The position numbers and the translations under genes were made by a program. The notes below the pieces were generated by a model that did no database searches, was not told the origin of the DNA, and saw only the letters and a list, made by a program, of their open reading frames with translations. 64,000 nt of DNA from Progne subis subis (Eukaryota; Chordata; Aves; Passeriformes; Hirundinidae), in the NCBI GenBank assembly GCA_022316685.1, contig JAKJHU010000033.1:2036321-2100320 (forward strand), in the 5' to 3' direction. This document shows, piece by piece, positions 12,491 to 25,421 of the stretch (position 1 is its first letter; each line of letters opens with the position of its first letter).

Positions 12491-13239
12491 CTTCGCGCAC
12501 CCCGGCGGGGCTCCGCCGCTCCCTGCCGGCGCTGGCAGCACCCTCCGCCGCGCTGCCCGCCGCGGCGATGCCGGGCGACGGGCAAGGGAGGATGCCCCGG
12601 TGCCGGCTCCGCCCCTGCCGCGGCGGCGGCGGCGGCTCCCCGCTCACAGCGGCCCGGCTCCGCTCCCCGCCCGCTGCCCCGGGGCTGCGCGGCCACTGCG
12701 GCGGCGGGAGGGGCCGGGCCGGGCCGGCTCCGCCCCCGGGTGGCCCCGGGGGGCTCCGGCGGGACGGGGCGGGAGGGGATCGGAGCCGCCGCCCCCCGGT
12801 GCCGGAGAGGGCGGGCGGCTGCCCCGCTCCCTCCCGGAGCGCCCCCGGCCCGGGCAGAGCCCCCGCTCCCTGCCGAGGCACCGCGGCCCGGGGCGGGGGA
12901 AGCGCGGGCTGCCCCGGGCCCTCCATCCCTGCAGAAAGGGTCCGAAATACCCTCCCGCGGCGGGCAAGGCCACGCCGGAAACCCGCGAGTGCAGGGCCGA
13001 GCCCGCTCCCGCCGGGCTGCAGCTAGGAGCTCAAGGCCGGCCACCGCTCGGGAAGGTCCGCGCTGCCCTGTCCCTCCGGGACACACAGGCATGGCAGCTG
13101 GAGGAAGCTTGCACGGATCCTCTCTTATGAGGGCTTTTACAGCTATGGATCTGTTTCAGCTCTTTGTATATACGTGCACAGGTAAATGGGTATCATCTTC
13201 CTAAATCCCGCTCCAAGAAGAGTCAGCCCCAGAAAGTGT

Positions 13240-13306
13240 CTTTTTTTGTTTGTATGTTTGTTGGGTTTTGGTTTTTTTTTGTTTGTTTTGTTTTTTTTTT
13301 TTTTTA
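13240..13306. repeat. T/G-rich low-complexity tract
   Basis: TTTG units and T-runs up to about 16 bases, just upstream of the SH3PXD2A CpG island. This is the strand mirror of the A/C tract at 13,789. Confidence 0.85.
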
Positions 13307-13788
13307 ATAATGCATCATTACTTTGCATATGATTATTTTAAAATTACATCAGAAATGGGAACTTCAATATGATCTTCCAGCCCTCAGCTTGTTTTATGAC
13401 ATTCATTAGCTAGTCACCAAATTAACTGAAGTTACTAAGATCTCCCCTTCCTCTGAAGTCTCTTGAATAGCAGTCTGTGCAGATTTTCCCGTAGGGTTCC
13501 ACAGTGCTGCTGACAGCTCAAGACCTGCCAGCCCAGGAGTGCAAAGAGGACCAGCTCCTGGCGAAATAAGCTTCCCATTTACAGTCAGAACAGTCCATCT
13601 CGATGTGATTTCCTTTGACGTGCTGTAGGCACAATTTCTGAACCAGAACTTTTACAATGTTACTGGCCCTGAAACAATAATCGTGAGACAGACACCGGAG
13701 TCACAAGGCCTTAGGTATTTGGGCCAGAAGGCTGGCATTAAAATGTCTGTTTTCAAAACATAGTAGGTTTCCACAAGCAGCTTAAGAG

Positions 13789-13912
13789 GAAAAAAAAAAA
13801 AAACAAAACAAAAACAAAACACCTCCCCCCCAAAAAAAACCCAACCAAACAAAAAACCAAACCAAACAACCAAAAAACCCCAAACCGAACAAACACAAAA
13901 AACCCCAAAAAA
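13789..13912. repeat. Long A/C-rich low-complexity tract
   Basis: About 120 bases composed almost only of A and C (CAAAA, CCAAA, AACC units and a C7 run), with two isolated G residues. It lies roughly 480 bases from the T/G tract at 13,240, in opposite base composition, so the two could pair loosely as an imperfect inverted repeat. Confidence 0.85.
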
Positions 13913-16900
13913 GCCACCACCAGGAGCAGCCCTATCAGTGCACAAGGTACCAGCTACCGCCAGGCGGGAACCAGGCATCTGCTGGCATTGTGACAAGGAC
14001 AGATGCTCTGAGCCAGCCTTCTCCTCCCTCCTCGGCTAATATACACAGTTTACCAAAATAAATGACCTGAAATAAAATGCTAAAATCCCAGCATCCCACC
14101 CCAGGAGTTGCACAGGTATATGTGAGACAAGGAGGGCAACAGAGGGAAAAACCTCATGTACCCACTTCCAGTGGCACTTTTGAGGCTTGTCTTACCTTCT
14201 TCAAAGCACCCCTTTCTCTTCTTTGAGGGATGACACAAGGCAGAAGAACAATTATTTATATTAGAAACCTGTGCTGTTTAGACTGGCCAAGAAGTCTCTG
14301 GTTGTGCAGAGCAAACAAAGAAGATTCTTTCTTCAACATGTAAATATTCAAATAACCCATTGATAAAAATATTCCTGATGTGGCCAGTCTTTCAGGTCTT
14401 GGATGCCTCTTCCCTGTGAACCATTATCAGTATACATCACACATTCCACACCCTTCTCCTATCACCCTGTCTAAAAAAAAAAAAAAAAAGCGTCCCCTCC
14501 ATTGTTGAAAATACTCGGGGTTTGTTTTAAAACAGCTTTCAAAACCTGTCATTGTGAGGGAGAGACAAAATACACAGTTCTCCAAACACCCTGCCTCATC
14601 CTTCCTGACATTCCTACTAATTGGCATCTTTTTACTGATACTCTTTTCGTCTGCTCTTGTGAGGAGGGAGCTTCTATTTTCAACCAAACCTGAGACCGGT
14701 GCCTTGGGGTTTGTGCCCCTTTGGTGTCTACACCAAAGGGTCTTTGCTGTCTTCTTTTCACGACGTCTGGTCCACTGTTCACCTTCCCTCGATTCAAGAC
14801 AGTTTGATTCTCCTCTGCTCCAGACAAGCCATCCCACCTGTGAAGCCTGGCCCTCCTCCTCCTCCACCTGACAGGTTTGTTCTCACAGCCACCTCCTGCT
14901 CTCCTTGATTGCTTGCTGCATCTGCCCATGCATGTAGGAAAAATGTGTTGCCAGGGGCATGGATAGTTCTTTTAAAACATGTACAACACCCAGTCTAGTG
15001 GGAGCCCAATCTCCAAATGTTGCAAAGCTGGCAGAAAAATAACCAAAACCCATTATAATGCTGCAGGCTTGGGAAAATCTGCTCCTGTCTTAGGCAGCAG
15101 CTGGGAGATTGAAGCTGACAGCACTTCCCAGCCTTGTGTTGGAGAGCCAGGCTCCGGCTGCTGGGGCTGAATGAAAGCGAGCTGGGTACACAGTGAGGAG
15201 CACGGTAGGCTGGGTGCCACGGGCAGAACAGCATGTACCTGACAAGAGCTGTGAACATGAGGCTGAGACACTGAGAATTTGTAGGAAAATAACTAACTCT
15301 GGAGATTCTAGTGCTAAACCCCCTAGTATTTACTTTTTTTTTTTCCTTAAAAGCCCCATTACTGAAGTCCTATCATTGCATGTGAACATCACTGCTATTA
15401 TAACAATTTAAACACATATATATTAATATAAGTATTAACTGCTGATTTAAGCACTCACTTTCAAAGACTCATGTTTCCAATAAAATTCACCTGAGGAACA
15501 CCCTGGGAAATTCAGCTTCTGAAGGCTGAAACAAACCAGCTACTACTAAAAGCTTTTTTCTACTCTTTTGCTAGGTGGGTATTTGGGCAAAGATTCTTAA
15601 TTTTTTTTTTTTTTTTTTAACTAGCAGGTAATCACATTAGCCTCACAGACCTAGTGCAGCTACAGCCTGGACTCTGCTCCAATTACAGCAAAAGCTGATG
15701 CGTGACAGAATGTCTGTGTGTAATGTTGTCAGAGCTGGAGCATGACTTGAGTTTTCATATTTCAAGAGGACTCTGTCATGCTGGGAGATTTTTTGTAAAT
15801 AAGCATTTCAGTTTTAAATTGAAAACACTTGGATCGTTAAATCAGTGAGAAAATAAAAGAAGGGATAGGCTTTTCTGTGCTCCATTAGGGCCATTTCTAA
15901 TGCCTCTTATTAATTCATGGCATGTCACTGTAGATAGGTAACTGCCCCTGAATGTTAACCATGCTGGGCTCTAACAGCCCTATCTGTGGTGGCTGGAGTT
16001 GTTGTTAAAGATGATGTTCCCCTGTGTTCTGGCTGGACAGCCAGGTGGAACATGGTGTTTTCCTGTCCCACTAACTGAAGAGGCTCTAACGGTGCTCAGC
16101 ACCCTGGGGGAGAAGTAAAATGCCATGAGCTCAGCCCCTTGGGGGAAGGGGAACTGTGCATTGCTGTGCTTGAGAGATTAGCCACACAACTCATTACTGG
16201 CAACTGGAGTTGCATGCATAATCTGCTAGACATGGTACTAGAGATGTGCCCCTTAGGGTTTTATTGGCTCTGATGTGCAACAGCACAACACAGAGCCTTT
16301 GTTACACTCCCATCTCAGCTTCTGTACTTACAAAACCTCAGCTTCTTAAAAAGGCTGCTTTCCATGCAGTCCTTCCACTTCAGCCTTTCAACATTCACAG
16401 CTTTTGATAGGAATGACAGGAATGGTAGAGCCTGTCTGGCATTCAAATCTCAAACTCTGAAACAAAGCATGGTGTGATCTTTTTTTTCTTACTTTGTTAA
16501 AAGCCAACTGCATTTCATCTTCTTGGGAGATTACTGCTCTTCGAATGAAATTCACTCTGGAGAGAAATAGGCCCAGCTAATATGGTAGAAGGCAGCTGAA
16601 AGGACCAGCAGCAGTGATGGCAGAGCAAGTCCCCCTTCCTCTAGCACAGAATCTTGGTTCTCCTTCCCCTCCGAGCCTCCTCACCAGAGAGTGCTGCTTT
16701 GTTAGCCCCTCTGTACAATCTAGTATAATGGAAAAACCAAAATAATCATTCCTTCTGCAGGCAGTGTACATGCTTTTCCCACGGCATAACAGCTTTTACT
16801 TACATTAGGAAAGAGCTGCTTCACTCTCTGGACTTAAATTATAGATTAACCTTTCCTCGAAGCAGCTATCTTACAGTTTAACCCTTTCACGACTAACGCT

Positions 16901-19900
16901 GTTTTTCAGTCCTCTCTTAGCAGTTGTGGTTGAAGGATTTCTCACTGTGCTATGTGCCCTGCATGGTGTTTAGGGTGCTAGCAGCACATTGCTGTTCATC
17001 CATGTACACCTTGTACTTCTCCATTTTTACAGACGCTTTGTCGATATCTCTTGCAGTGCTTAAAAAAACAAAGCAAGCCCAAGCCACACTTTTCATTATT
17101 TATGATATATCTGTCAGGCTTACATTGGAGACAGCTGAAGTTCACCAAACCGATCACAGGTTTGGACTGGGATTTCTCAGGTTTCTTCCTGGATGCTATC
17201 CTGACTTCAGCACATTCACTGTTCTCAAAATAGCACATTTTGAGGCTGGTTTCTGCCTTATACTCTGCAAAAAACATGTTAATCTCCATTACTGAAAACA
17301 TGAGCTTGTTACAAAAAAAATCAGTCAATGAAGAAATAGCCTTTCTTTGCATTTTCTTCCCCTGTTACCTTTATGTATACATACATGGACTGAGATTTAA
17401 AATTTCCACCAACCCCTTTTGAAATTCGAATTTCTTTGTTCACTATTTTTAGTCATTCAACCCTTTCTGAAACCAAATAGTAAATTTATTTGGCTGCACA
17501 GTCCCTAGAGAAAGTAGAATTTATTTGCCATTATCCAAACCAGAAAACATTTCACTGACAGACTGTGAACTATAAAAATGTACAAACAAAACCTTATGAA
17601 AAGTTGCTTGTGGAACTGCAGTTTGAACACAGGTGATGAGCACACAAGCTTGGCACTGTAAGAATCTGTAACATCCAACCTCTACCGCTCAGCAGTGGAG
17701 TGCTTTAACTTTTTGTTTTGTTACCTTCATGCAAAAGCAGAGTGGTTTTCCTAATTGAGAGGCTTCTGTAGGAAGAGCACTTTTGGATCTCCTCAACAGC
17801 AACATCATCCCATGGGTAGACACAAAGAGTTTGGTTTTTTCTCCAGTCATTAGACTGGGGTTAGACTTCATAGGGCAGTAGTGGAGATGCTTGAAAAATA
17901 AAATGCCTTGTAGGATGTTAATTGCTTGTAACAAGAAATAAGATCATCCCAAAACAAAAAGTACCCTGTGCAAAGCAAAGTTACAGCTTCTCTAGCAGGG
18001 CCTGATGCAGGTGTGCCTTTCAGCTTGGAGCAGTGGACACACCATCCACATAAGTTCCAGATGTTTATTTGGATCCAGACATGTGTTAAGGCCTGGCCAT
18101 GCAGCACCAAGAATGCAAGCCTAAAGAACCATTTCACTAATGGACTCTTTCTCAGCCACTTTTCTGGACCGAGGTGCACAAATCACCTGTGAGACAAGGA
18201 CATCTTGATCCTTCAGTGTCATTCTCATCAGTTCATGACAACATCTGTGTGACATTATCCTGAACATTTTGGTCCTCAAAGGCATGTTGGTGGCCAACTT
18301 TCACTTTAGCATCTAACTTTGAGCACCCAAGGTATTGGTCTTTCAGGAAGGATAAAATACTCCACAGAACAGACCCATTCAAGGACAGTGTAAGGAAGGC
18401 AGAGGAATAGCATTTAAATACTGCTGTGCTCTGTGTAAATTTGCCCAGGTGTTTATGCAAAATGTTCTCTTACTCCATTTTTCCTGACCTCATTTCCTCC
18501 TCTGCTTTCTAACTGCAGAAAACAAAACAGTACAAGTCCTTGCTTTCGTTACATGCAACACCTGCTGCCTGTTCTGAAACAGATGTCTACAGCATCATTA
18601 GGCAATTATTTCTTTAGCCTTTTTCAATAGGACCCATTTCAAACATCTTTGTGCTAAATCCTCCTCCTTCAGCTTCCTCTGTATTTCTCATCTTTTCCTA
18701 CATTCAGGGTTCCAACAAAAACTCTTCTGTATGTCGGTTTGCTCTTGTCATGTTTGTCCTGGATCACTGCACTCACAAGAGGAGAGAGACCATAACTTCT
18801 TTGAATCAGGAATTAAATTCAAGAGATTTTATTGGGGGGAAAAAAGACAAGGTGAGGACAGAAAACAATGAGATAGATTAGTCAGCGGTGTAGGCAGTAG
18901 TTCAGGACACCAGCTGGCTTGTTACAGCTATATTTTGTAGACAATATAGCAAAGAAGAGTTTTACCTGAGCCCAAGGACAGCCCCTAAACTCTCAAAGCA
19001 AATGACCAATATTGTCAACAAGATAAAAACCCATCCCCCTAAACACTCTTTTCATTTCTGTACCACCTTTGTTCCTTGCCAAGAAGAGCACATGTTAGGA
19101 TCTGTTAGGCCTGTAGGACTTGCAGGACACCATTGTTGGGGAAGACGTTTGAGGGAATAGATTCCTCCCTCCTATTTCCAAACATCACTGTAATATTTGG
19201 CTGAAGACTCCACTCCTAGGAGGAACCATGAACTTTCCAGGCCAATAACAGACTTGGCACATACTGCATTTAATCATGCTGGTTGCTATGCAGTGACATA
19301 CATTTGCTATTTATCTTACCTTGTTTCCAGCAGAGCAATATGAAGGTGGCAGAGAGCTCCAGTTCTAGCTGGTAGGGAAGGGAGTGTGCTTTCTTCCAGT
19401 GAATAACAAAAAAGCAAGCTAAAACAAGAGCTGTAGGATATGTTGTGCCAGGTTAACAGGCACTGGGGTGTTCAGTAGTTAGCACTTACTGAAAATCGTT
19501 CCTTTAGGTTATTTCTTTCACTGGCAAATTCCAGGCTGTGCTATTCTCAGGCAATCTTGTTAATCTGGGCTGGTTTCAACTTGTAAACTGCTGTGACTAG
19601 ATTAGTATAGCCTCCATTGCACATTAAAAGATATTAGTGGAAATGGGCTGATGGCATCATTAACAATCAGTTGCTCAACTTCGTACCCCAATGCAGCTTT
19701 ACCAGATTTGCAATGGAGTTGCAGTTTGCCATCATGACTGTTTTAGGGCAATCTGTGAGGAAACTTCTGCAAAAGCTGTCCAATCATTTCTTAAAAGAGC
19801 ACTTGCAGAACAAGTACTTCTTGTGGCAGCTTAAGTTACAGGAACAGGTTCTTTGGGACTGTCCCGTGTGTGGTTTCTCTGGTGTTGTCTGATTTTCTTC

Positions 19901-21777
19901 CTTCCCTTTGATGGAGGCACTGAGTTGGGCTTCCCTCTTCTATCCATGCATCCATCTCCTAAAAATGTGCCAGATCATAACAACTCAGGGTCCTTCACAC
20001 CTCTTAACTAGCCAAAATCACTTGGGTGGTGGGGCAGAGGTTGACAAATGCCCAGACACACAGTATAATCACATCATAACTAGAGTGACAATTTCTCAGA
20101 AAAAAACAGGCTAAAAAAAGACACACTAACTAGGAGATACACAAGCCAGAAGTCCAATTAACTTTACAGATCATGTCTGCAATGAGACCTGCAAGGACAT
20201 GAAAGTGGCAGGGAGAGGCAGATAGCTTATACCAGGGGCGTGACTTCTGCTTGTTCAGGTTTGGGCAAGACATGTCCCTTTTATTTTTCAGTTATATATA
20301 TATTTTTTTTTGTAATTGGATACCTGCAAAAAAACCCCCACCACTAGAATATTTAGGATGCTACTGAATCTTGGCGAGGGTGGGGTGGAAAGAGCATTGT
20401 TTTCCTGAAATTGCAGCTCTTTCCTGCTGCAAACTACACCGGGAAGAAAGCTGTCTCTTCTGGTGCCCAGACAAGGAGGAAAGGATAGCCTGCTAGAATC
20501 AACAGGCTGTGAACAGTGCCAGGTCAGTTAGGCAAGGGGATTATTCTGAAAGTTTCAATTGCCAGATGTTGACAAGGATATTTGAGTTAGGAAAGATAAA
20601 GGGAACAAAATAGAGGAAGGGATTTTGACAGAATCTGTGACTGTGAATGAAGTGAAGGGCCCGAGAAGAAAGTCAGAGGGGAGAGTGGAGTTCAGAAATA
20701 GATGAAAGAAATGAGGGGGAAAGTCTCTGTGCCTGGCAGGGTATATTGCTGGGAATGAAACCCAAGATCCCTGGCTCAGCATTTCCCTGCTGCCCACAAG
20801 GATTCACAAAAATGTTGCTGTAATGCTGGGACTCCTGGAGGATGGTAACCAATTATTGTAACTATTCTTTTATCTTTGTGGCTGAACTTTTTTTTTTTTT
20901 TTTGCTGTAGCCTGGAGGGTTGGGGCAGGAGGACTGGAGACTGTGCTGAAAGACAGCAATAAAGAACATAGCGTTGCACTGACAGGAAGTTTCAAAATTC
21001 AGGGTGCCCATGGGATCTGAACTTGTTCCCTTCCCATTTAGAGGTAAGTATAAAGATATAAATTTTTGCTAGGCACATCTTTTCCCCACAGGATCAGCTT
21101 ACTCTCAAAGTAAACCAAATTGCATTTCTTTGACAAACAGATTTCCAGTACTTTGTTTCATAATTCTCTGTGTGGCTCCATGCCTCACTGACTGCTCATT
21201 GGTGAATTCCCACTCTGAATAATGAATTAGCAGCTCCTATTTATGGTGTTCATCACTGGGACACACAAGTATACACAGATCCAAAACAGTTGCAGCTTTT
21301 CGTCATGTAGCCAATATTTAACTTTGACATTTATTATTTTTAAAGTAAAGCTTCATTTCCCAGGCAGGTTGTGTAAAGTGCATGCCCTTGTGAGTCCAAA
21401 TTTACAATCCAAAGATTTCAGAACAAGAATACTTAGTACACATTTATCTGGATTTCTATTTTTATGGAAGTCATCTAAGAAGTCATAAGACGAAATAGGA
21501 TTCCAGGAAAAATATGATACAAATAAAAACAGAGAGACCATCATTGCCTCAGGGGCCTTGGAGATCAAGACTACAAGATAAGCAAAGCAATATGCATGGA
21601 AAGAGAGGTATGAAACTATAAAGCTATTAGTACAAATAGAAGAGCAACTTTTTCTAAGTCCCATTCTAGCATCTATCCATTCACTCTCTCCCACACAGCC
21701 ATGGAGTTCTTCTCTAACAGCTCCCATAGAGCTTTTAATGACTAGTATTACAAAAAAAAATTGACGCTTTTGCCCTA

Positions 21778-21880
21778 CACAGCGAGTTGTATTATCCCCA
21801 GTTTAAAAACAGGAGAAACTGAGGTATGAAGCAACCTCATCTCTTCTCTCACGTAACAGAGGGCAGGGACTGAAGGTAAA
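21778..21880 (-). repeat. Ancient MIR-like SINE fragment, antisense
   Basis: TTGTATTATCCCCAGTTTAA, then GGAGAAACTGAGGTATGAAG, then AACAGAGGGCAGGGACTGA, follows the reverse complement of the MIR core (attatccccattttacag, gaggaaactgaggcacagag, agtggcagagctgggactga). Spacing and order fit; divergence is high. Compared by eye only. Confidence 0.6.
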
Positions 21881-22072
21881 GCTGTTCCTTTGTTTCCTCA
21901 CCAGAAAAGCAATCACCGTGCATTTTGCTAGAATAGAATATTGAGACATCTTAGCTAATTTTTGTTCTCAGGTGCTGAATTTCTACAGAAACTTACCTTT
22001 TTAAGGTAACATAGAAATGCTGACTGCTTTTAAAAATTCCATTTTCCTTACCTACCTTTTACTGGCGTAACT

Positions 22073-22086
22073 GTTGCTATGGAAAC
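22073..22086. promoter_or_regulatory. RFX-type X-box, near-consensus
   Basis: GTTGCTATGGAAAC differs at two positions from the palindromic X-box consensus GTTGCCATGGCAAC bound by RFX factors. A further half-site, GTTGCTACAAC, follows about 20 bases later. It sits between STN1 and SH3PXD2A, about 9 kb upstream of the SH3PXD2A CpG island and 3.3 kb past the STN1 stop codon. Occupancy and target are unknown. Confidence 0.4.
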
Positions 22087-24191
22087 TGGAGCTGGCCATG
22101 AAACAGTTGCTACAACATGAATTCTCACTTGTCAGTTTTACATTAAAGTGCCACCTTCTAAGTCCTTTAATAAACCAGTAATAATTGTGTTGCCTAACGA
22201 GTTTTCAAATTAAACAAAACAAGAAAGCATGCTTTCACCGAATGTTCTGCACAATATTTCTTAGGTGTGGCCTAAGAATTTTAACAGTGTGCGTGATATG
22301 ACTCTGCTGGTTAAGGATATGATCTTTAAACAGAGAGACAGTTTATTTGCAGTAAAAGCCCTAGTGTGTGTAGTTCAACTTACATAAAGGTGACTTATAC
22401 CAACATGGGTATGTCTAGACTGCTGTCACAGAAGCACACTGTAGAGATACTCAGTGAATGGTTAAATCAGCCCACAGTGAGTTCTGTGCTCCCACAGCTC
22501 CTTGGGGTGCTGCTGTGCAGGCACGTGCATGTTGTATTCCCTGTAGGAATGCTCTCAACCAGAGTAAGTGTTAACCTGGGCTGGGTGGCTACCATGGAAA
22601 AAAGAAAGCACGCAAGCTAAAGACACAACTATTCTGTAGAGAGTCAGAATCTGTGTAGCTTGAATCGAGGCACCTCCATTATCTTAACCTTCCACTCTTG
22701 TAAAAACTAGAGGCTCCCTTGTGTTTATTCATCTTACTTTCCTGCGACAACTCATCTGAGAAAAATCCCTTTTTCCTGTTCTTGGGGAACAAACACCATG
22801 AGAACATACCCTCCATCACAAGAGTCAAGCGCCCCCAGCAAGGATCAACTTAAACATTTCCAGGGACAGGTTCTTTCCAGAATAACTTACCTGTGTTTCC
22901 TGAGGTAAGTTTCTTCCACTTCAACTCCAAGACTCTGCAGTTGTTCAGTGCTTTTGAACTGCAACAGGGACAGGACTGATGCAGATACAAGTGTCTGCCC
23001 TTTCTACCTCCAAGCATAGAAAATTGGTGGACAAGGATTTTAGGCAAACTTTGCACAAAGAAACGCATCTGAAACACAGTAAGTGCTGGCCTCAGAGTTG
23101 AAGGCAACAGAATTTGCACGAGTAACTTTACAAACTGCAAAGCCTGAAGATGTAATCCTATTTTGGTATGAATTTATTTTAAAGAGATCCTGAAGAGCAA
23201 CATGATCTCCAAACTCTCTTTTTCTCCCCAAACTCATCCAGCCCACACACTCAGCTGTCATCCTCAGGAGAACCAGTGTCTTTCTTCTAACTTAAGAGAG
23301 TAGATCACCTTTCCCACTGAGCTAGCACTGTTCCTTTAACCCTTTCCCAGCAAAATAAGCTTCTGCTAATACACAACCTTTCAAGAAAATGGCCAAGACA
23401 GTCTCTTAAATTAGATGCCATGCTCCTCCAAATGGTCTGAAACACCTCATACTTTCCTTTAAAATATCCTCAAATTCATGCCAAATAAGCAACTTAACCA
23501 TATGTACTGCTTGATTGTGGGCAACTCCTGAAGTGAATTTGAATTTAGGAATCAATATTCCAAGTTAACTTCTTCCATAGATAGCCTTGTTTTTAAGCAT
23601 CACTTCAAACTGATCAACAATCAGAGCAGGAATTTAAAAAGCAAATCTCTCCAGTTGCCTACCAGACCTTCTCATAGGCATAAACTAAGGTTTCAATTCC
23701 TCTCAGTACCACTTCACTCAGAATCTGCCTTCTTTCCCTGATTTACAGAGATATGCAGGGCATGGAGAGGGAGTGGGGAACAAACACTTTACAACTCTTC
23801 CTTAATCCTCTTCTATTTCCTTCTGCACAGATACACCCCTTCAACACCTCTTCAGGGCCCATATTATGATCTGACTAAAGGTACCTGACTCAGAGCAGAG
23901 CAGCAATGTGAGGAATAGGGAAATCTGTGAGGTAACCAACTACTGAGTCCAGCAGCAAGTAGGGAATCCACAGCAAAGGAATGATTCATACACAGTTCTC
24001 TACTACGAACAAACATCTCTCTAAGGCCAGAGTTTTCCATGGGCGTCTGAATGCAAATGCCAAATATTTTGTCATGTCTTTCTCTTAGCCTACATCTCAC
24101 TGCAGCCAGGGCTTGGAGTGAGGCAGAAAATACAACAAACCAGAGCTGGCACACATGGGGCTATACTCACTGGCTTTCCTCATGCATATGG

Positions 24192-24197
24192 TTTATT
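24192..24197 (-). terminator. STN1: Candidate STN1 polyadenylation signal AATAAA
   Basis: TTTATT on the plus strand reads AATAAA on the minus strand. It is the first such hexamer I found downstream of the STN1 stop codon, and would give a 3' UTR of about 1.2 kb. Further AATAAA hexamers occur on the same strand near 23,170 and 22,727. Choice of site cannot be settled from sequence. Confidence 0.3.
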
Positions 24198-25360
24198 TTT
24201 CCCTGCTATGTCAATCCTTATAGGGCTTTACCACTACAGCTGCCTCCTGGGAGTCTGCTATTTCAACTGTTACAGGGAAAGTGCAGAGGAAAGAAGGATA
24301 AATTCAATATTTTGTACCCTTTTGAAGTGAAAGGTCTCACCTCCACACCATAAATTAAACAGATTAATTAAACAGACAAGCCCTGCAGCAGTAAGCCCTC
24401 TCTACAACTTTGTTTTTTAACTGTTGCACAGAGTTATAATTATTCCAGATCAAACATTTTGCATGGTAACCTTCTTTAGGCCAATGTTGTTTCATCTATG
24501 CCTTGTGTTCTTCTGCAAAGACAAATATGGATGTATTTTACCACAAAAGTGACAAAGAATAAAAGACACAAAAATCAACAGGCAGAGGAGATTACAGTGG
24601 GTCTCAATGGCTTCTGTATTTTCTTTTCCAAAGCATCTAATTCAGGTTTTACCATTTGTGAAGTAGGAAGCAACTGAAACAGCAAAACAGTAGCTGATTT
24701 TGGAAATTCAGGTCTGAAGAGAAGCCACAACAACAGGCATCGGTAGCACAGATGGGAATGGAGAGGAATGCAGGCATGCTTGACAACCAGTGGGCAAGGC
24801 TGCAGGATGGGGAAGGGATGCAGGACCCCATTCCTGAATATTACTTTACAGAGAGTGGTGAGGATTCTTTAGGAGTGGGAAAGCTGTCCAGATTGAAGAA
24901 TGCATATTCACAAAGATGCACCAGCACCCCCAGGAAGGACAGGCAAATCCTTCTGATTGTGTGTCCTTTCCCTAGGTGTTATGAAGTTCACATAAAAAGA
25001 AAGATCCACAGCTTTTACCATATGAAAGCTTGCAAGATCAGTCTTTAAGCCAGAAAAATATCTCCTGAGATGATCACTGCTGTAACCAGTAATCTTTAGG
25101 AGTGATTTTTCTTCAGGCCCACTGGATGCAGATGTGGGGATGATCAATGTCTCATCCTACTCCAAGGAAAGAACACAGTTTCTTTTCCAGTTCCCCTGCT
25201 GGATTAGAATGTCCAGAATCAGTCTGATACCACTCTCACCAGGAATAGCATAGAAGTCAGCTAGAATATTAAAACAATTACTTGAACAATTTCTCTGAAG
25301 CTGGACAAAAACAGCATTTAGAGAATCAAAAGGCTCTTTTTTTATCCACAATCTAGATCA

Positions 25361-25384
25361 TCTAGACAGCTATCTAGACAGCTT
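25361..25384. repeat. 12-bp direct repeat, two copies
   Basis: TCTAGACAGC occurs at 25,361 and 25,373 with a period of 12, preceded by a partial third copy (ATCTAGATCA). It lies in the probable STN1 3' UTR. Confidence 0.75.
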
Positions 25385-25421
25385 CTCACAGTCCTCAACT
25401 TCTCTTTCTTATCTTTTCTCT

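Larger units (their letters stand above)
11935..13085 (-). promoter_or_regulatory. SH3PXD2A: CpG island and TATA-less promoter region of SH3PXD2A
   Basis: CpG dinucleotides are rare in the flanks but dense from about 11,935 to 13,085. The block contains several GGGCGG-type Sp1/KLF boxes (for example around 12,767 and 12,809) and long G-runs able to form G-quadruplexes. The SH3PXD2A start codon lies inside it at 12,490, so the 5' UTR and transcription start should lie between about 12,500 and 13,100 on the minus strand. I see no convincing TATA box. CpG-island promoters often also fire in the opposite direction, so an antisense transcript running toward 13.1 kb and beyond is possible, but nothing here proves it. 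Long open frames on both strands across this block come from high GC and lack of stop codons and are not called as genes. Confidence 0.85.
13086..24190. other. Intergenic region between the SH3PXD2A promoter and the STN1 3' end
   Basis: I see no exon with family resemblance on either strand in this stretch of about 11 kb. Open frames are at most about 150 codons, without recognisable domains or consistent splice sites. It holds T- and A-rich tracts (13,240-13,306; 13,789-13,912; 14,474-14,489; 15,600-15,619; 20,887-20,903), one antisense MIR-like copy near 21.8 kb and an RFX-type X-box at 22,073. Transcribed non-coding RNAs cannot be excluded from sequence alone. The far end of the STN1 3' UTR may extend into its upper part. 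Confidence 0.75.
24191..25421 (-). other. STN1: Probable STN1 3' UTR
   Basis: Sequence directly downstream of the STN1 stop codon on the minus strand, up to the first AATAAA. It has no conserved coding frame. It contains a short 12-base repeat (25,361-25,384) with repeated TCTAGA sites. Confidence 0.45.

Noticed and set aside
11925..12926. Minus-strand open frame of about 333 codons
   Set aside because: It is in a different frame from the SH3PXD2A exon, has the same GC-driven composition and no domain.
12143..13204. Plus-strand open frame of about 353 codons
   Set aside because: It lies entirely in the CpG island, all frames there are long, residues are low-complexity Arg/Pro/Ala/Gly, and it covers the verified SH3PXD2A exon on the other strand.
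15680..15920. AT-rich block that looks like a conserved enhancer
   Set aside because: The impression rests on texture only; without an alignment there is no evidence of conservation.
18780..19260. Possible LTR-like segment
   Set aside because: I could find neither paired terminal repeats nor a primer-binding site or any retroviral frame next to it.
20887..20910. T17 followed by GCTGTAG as a plus-strand splice acceptor
   Set aside because: The following sequence has no coding frame with similarity and no matching exons nearby; T-runs are frequent in this window.
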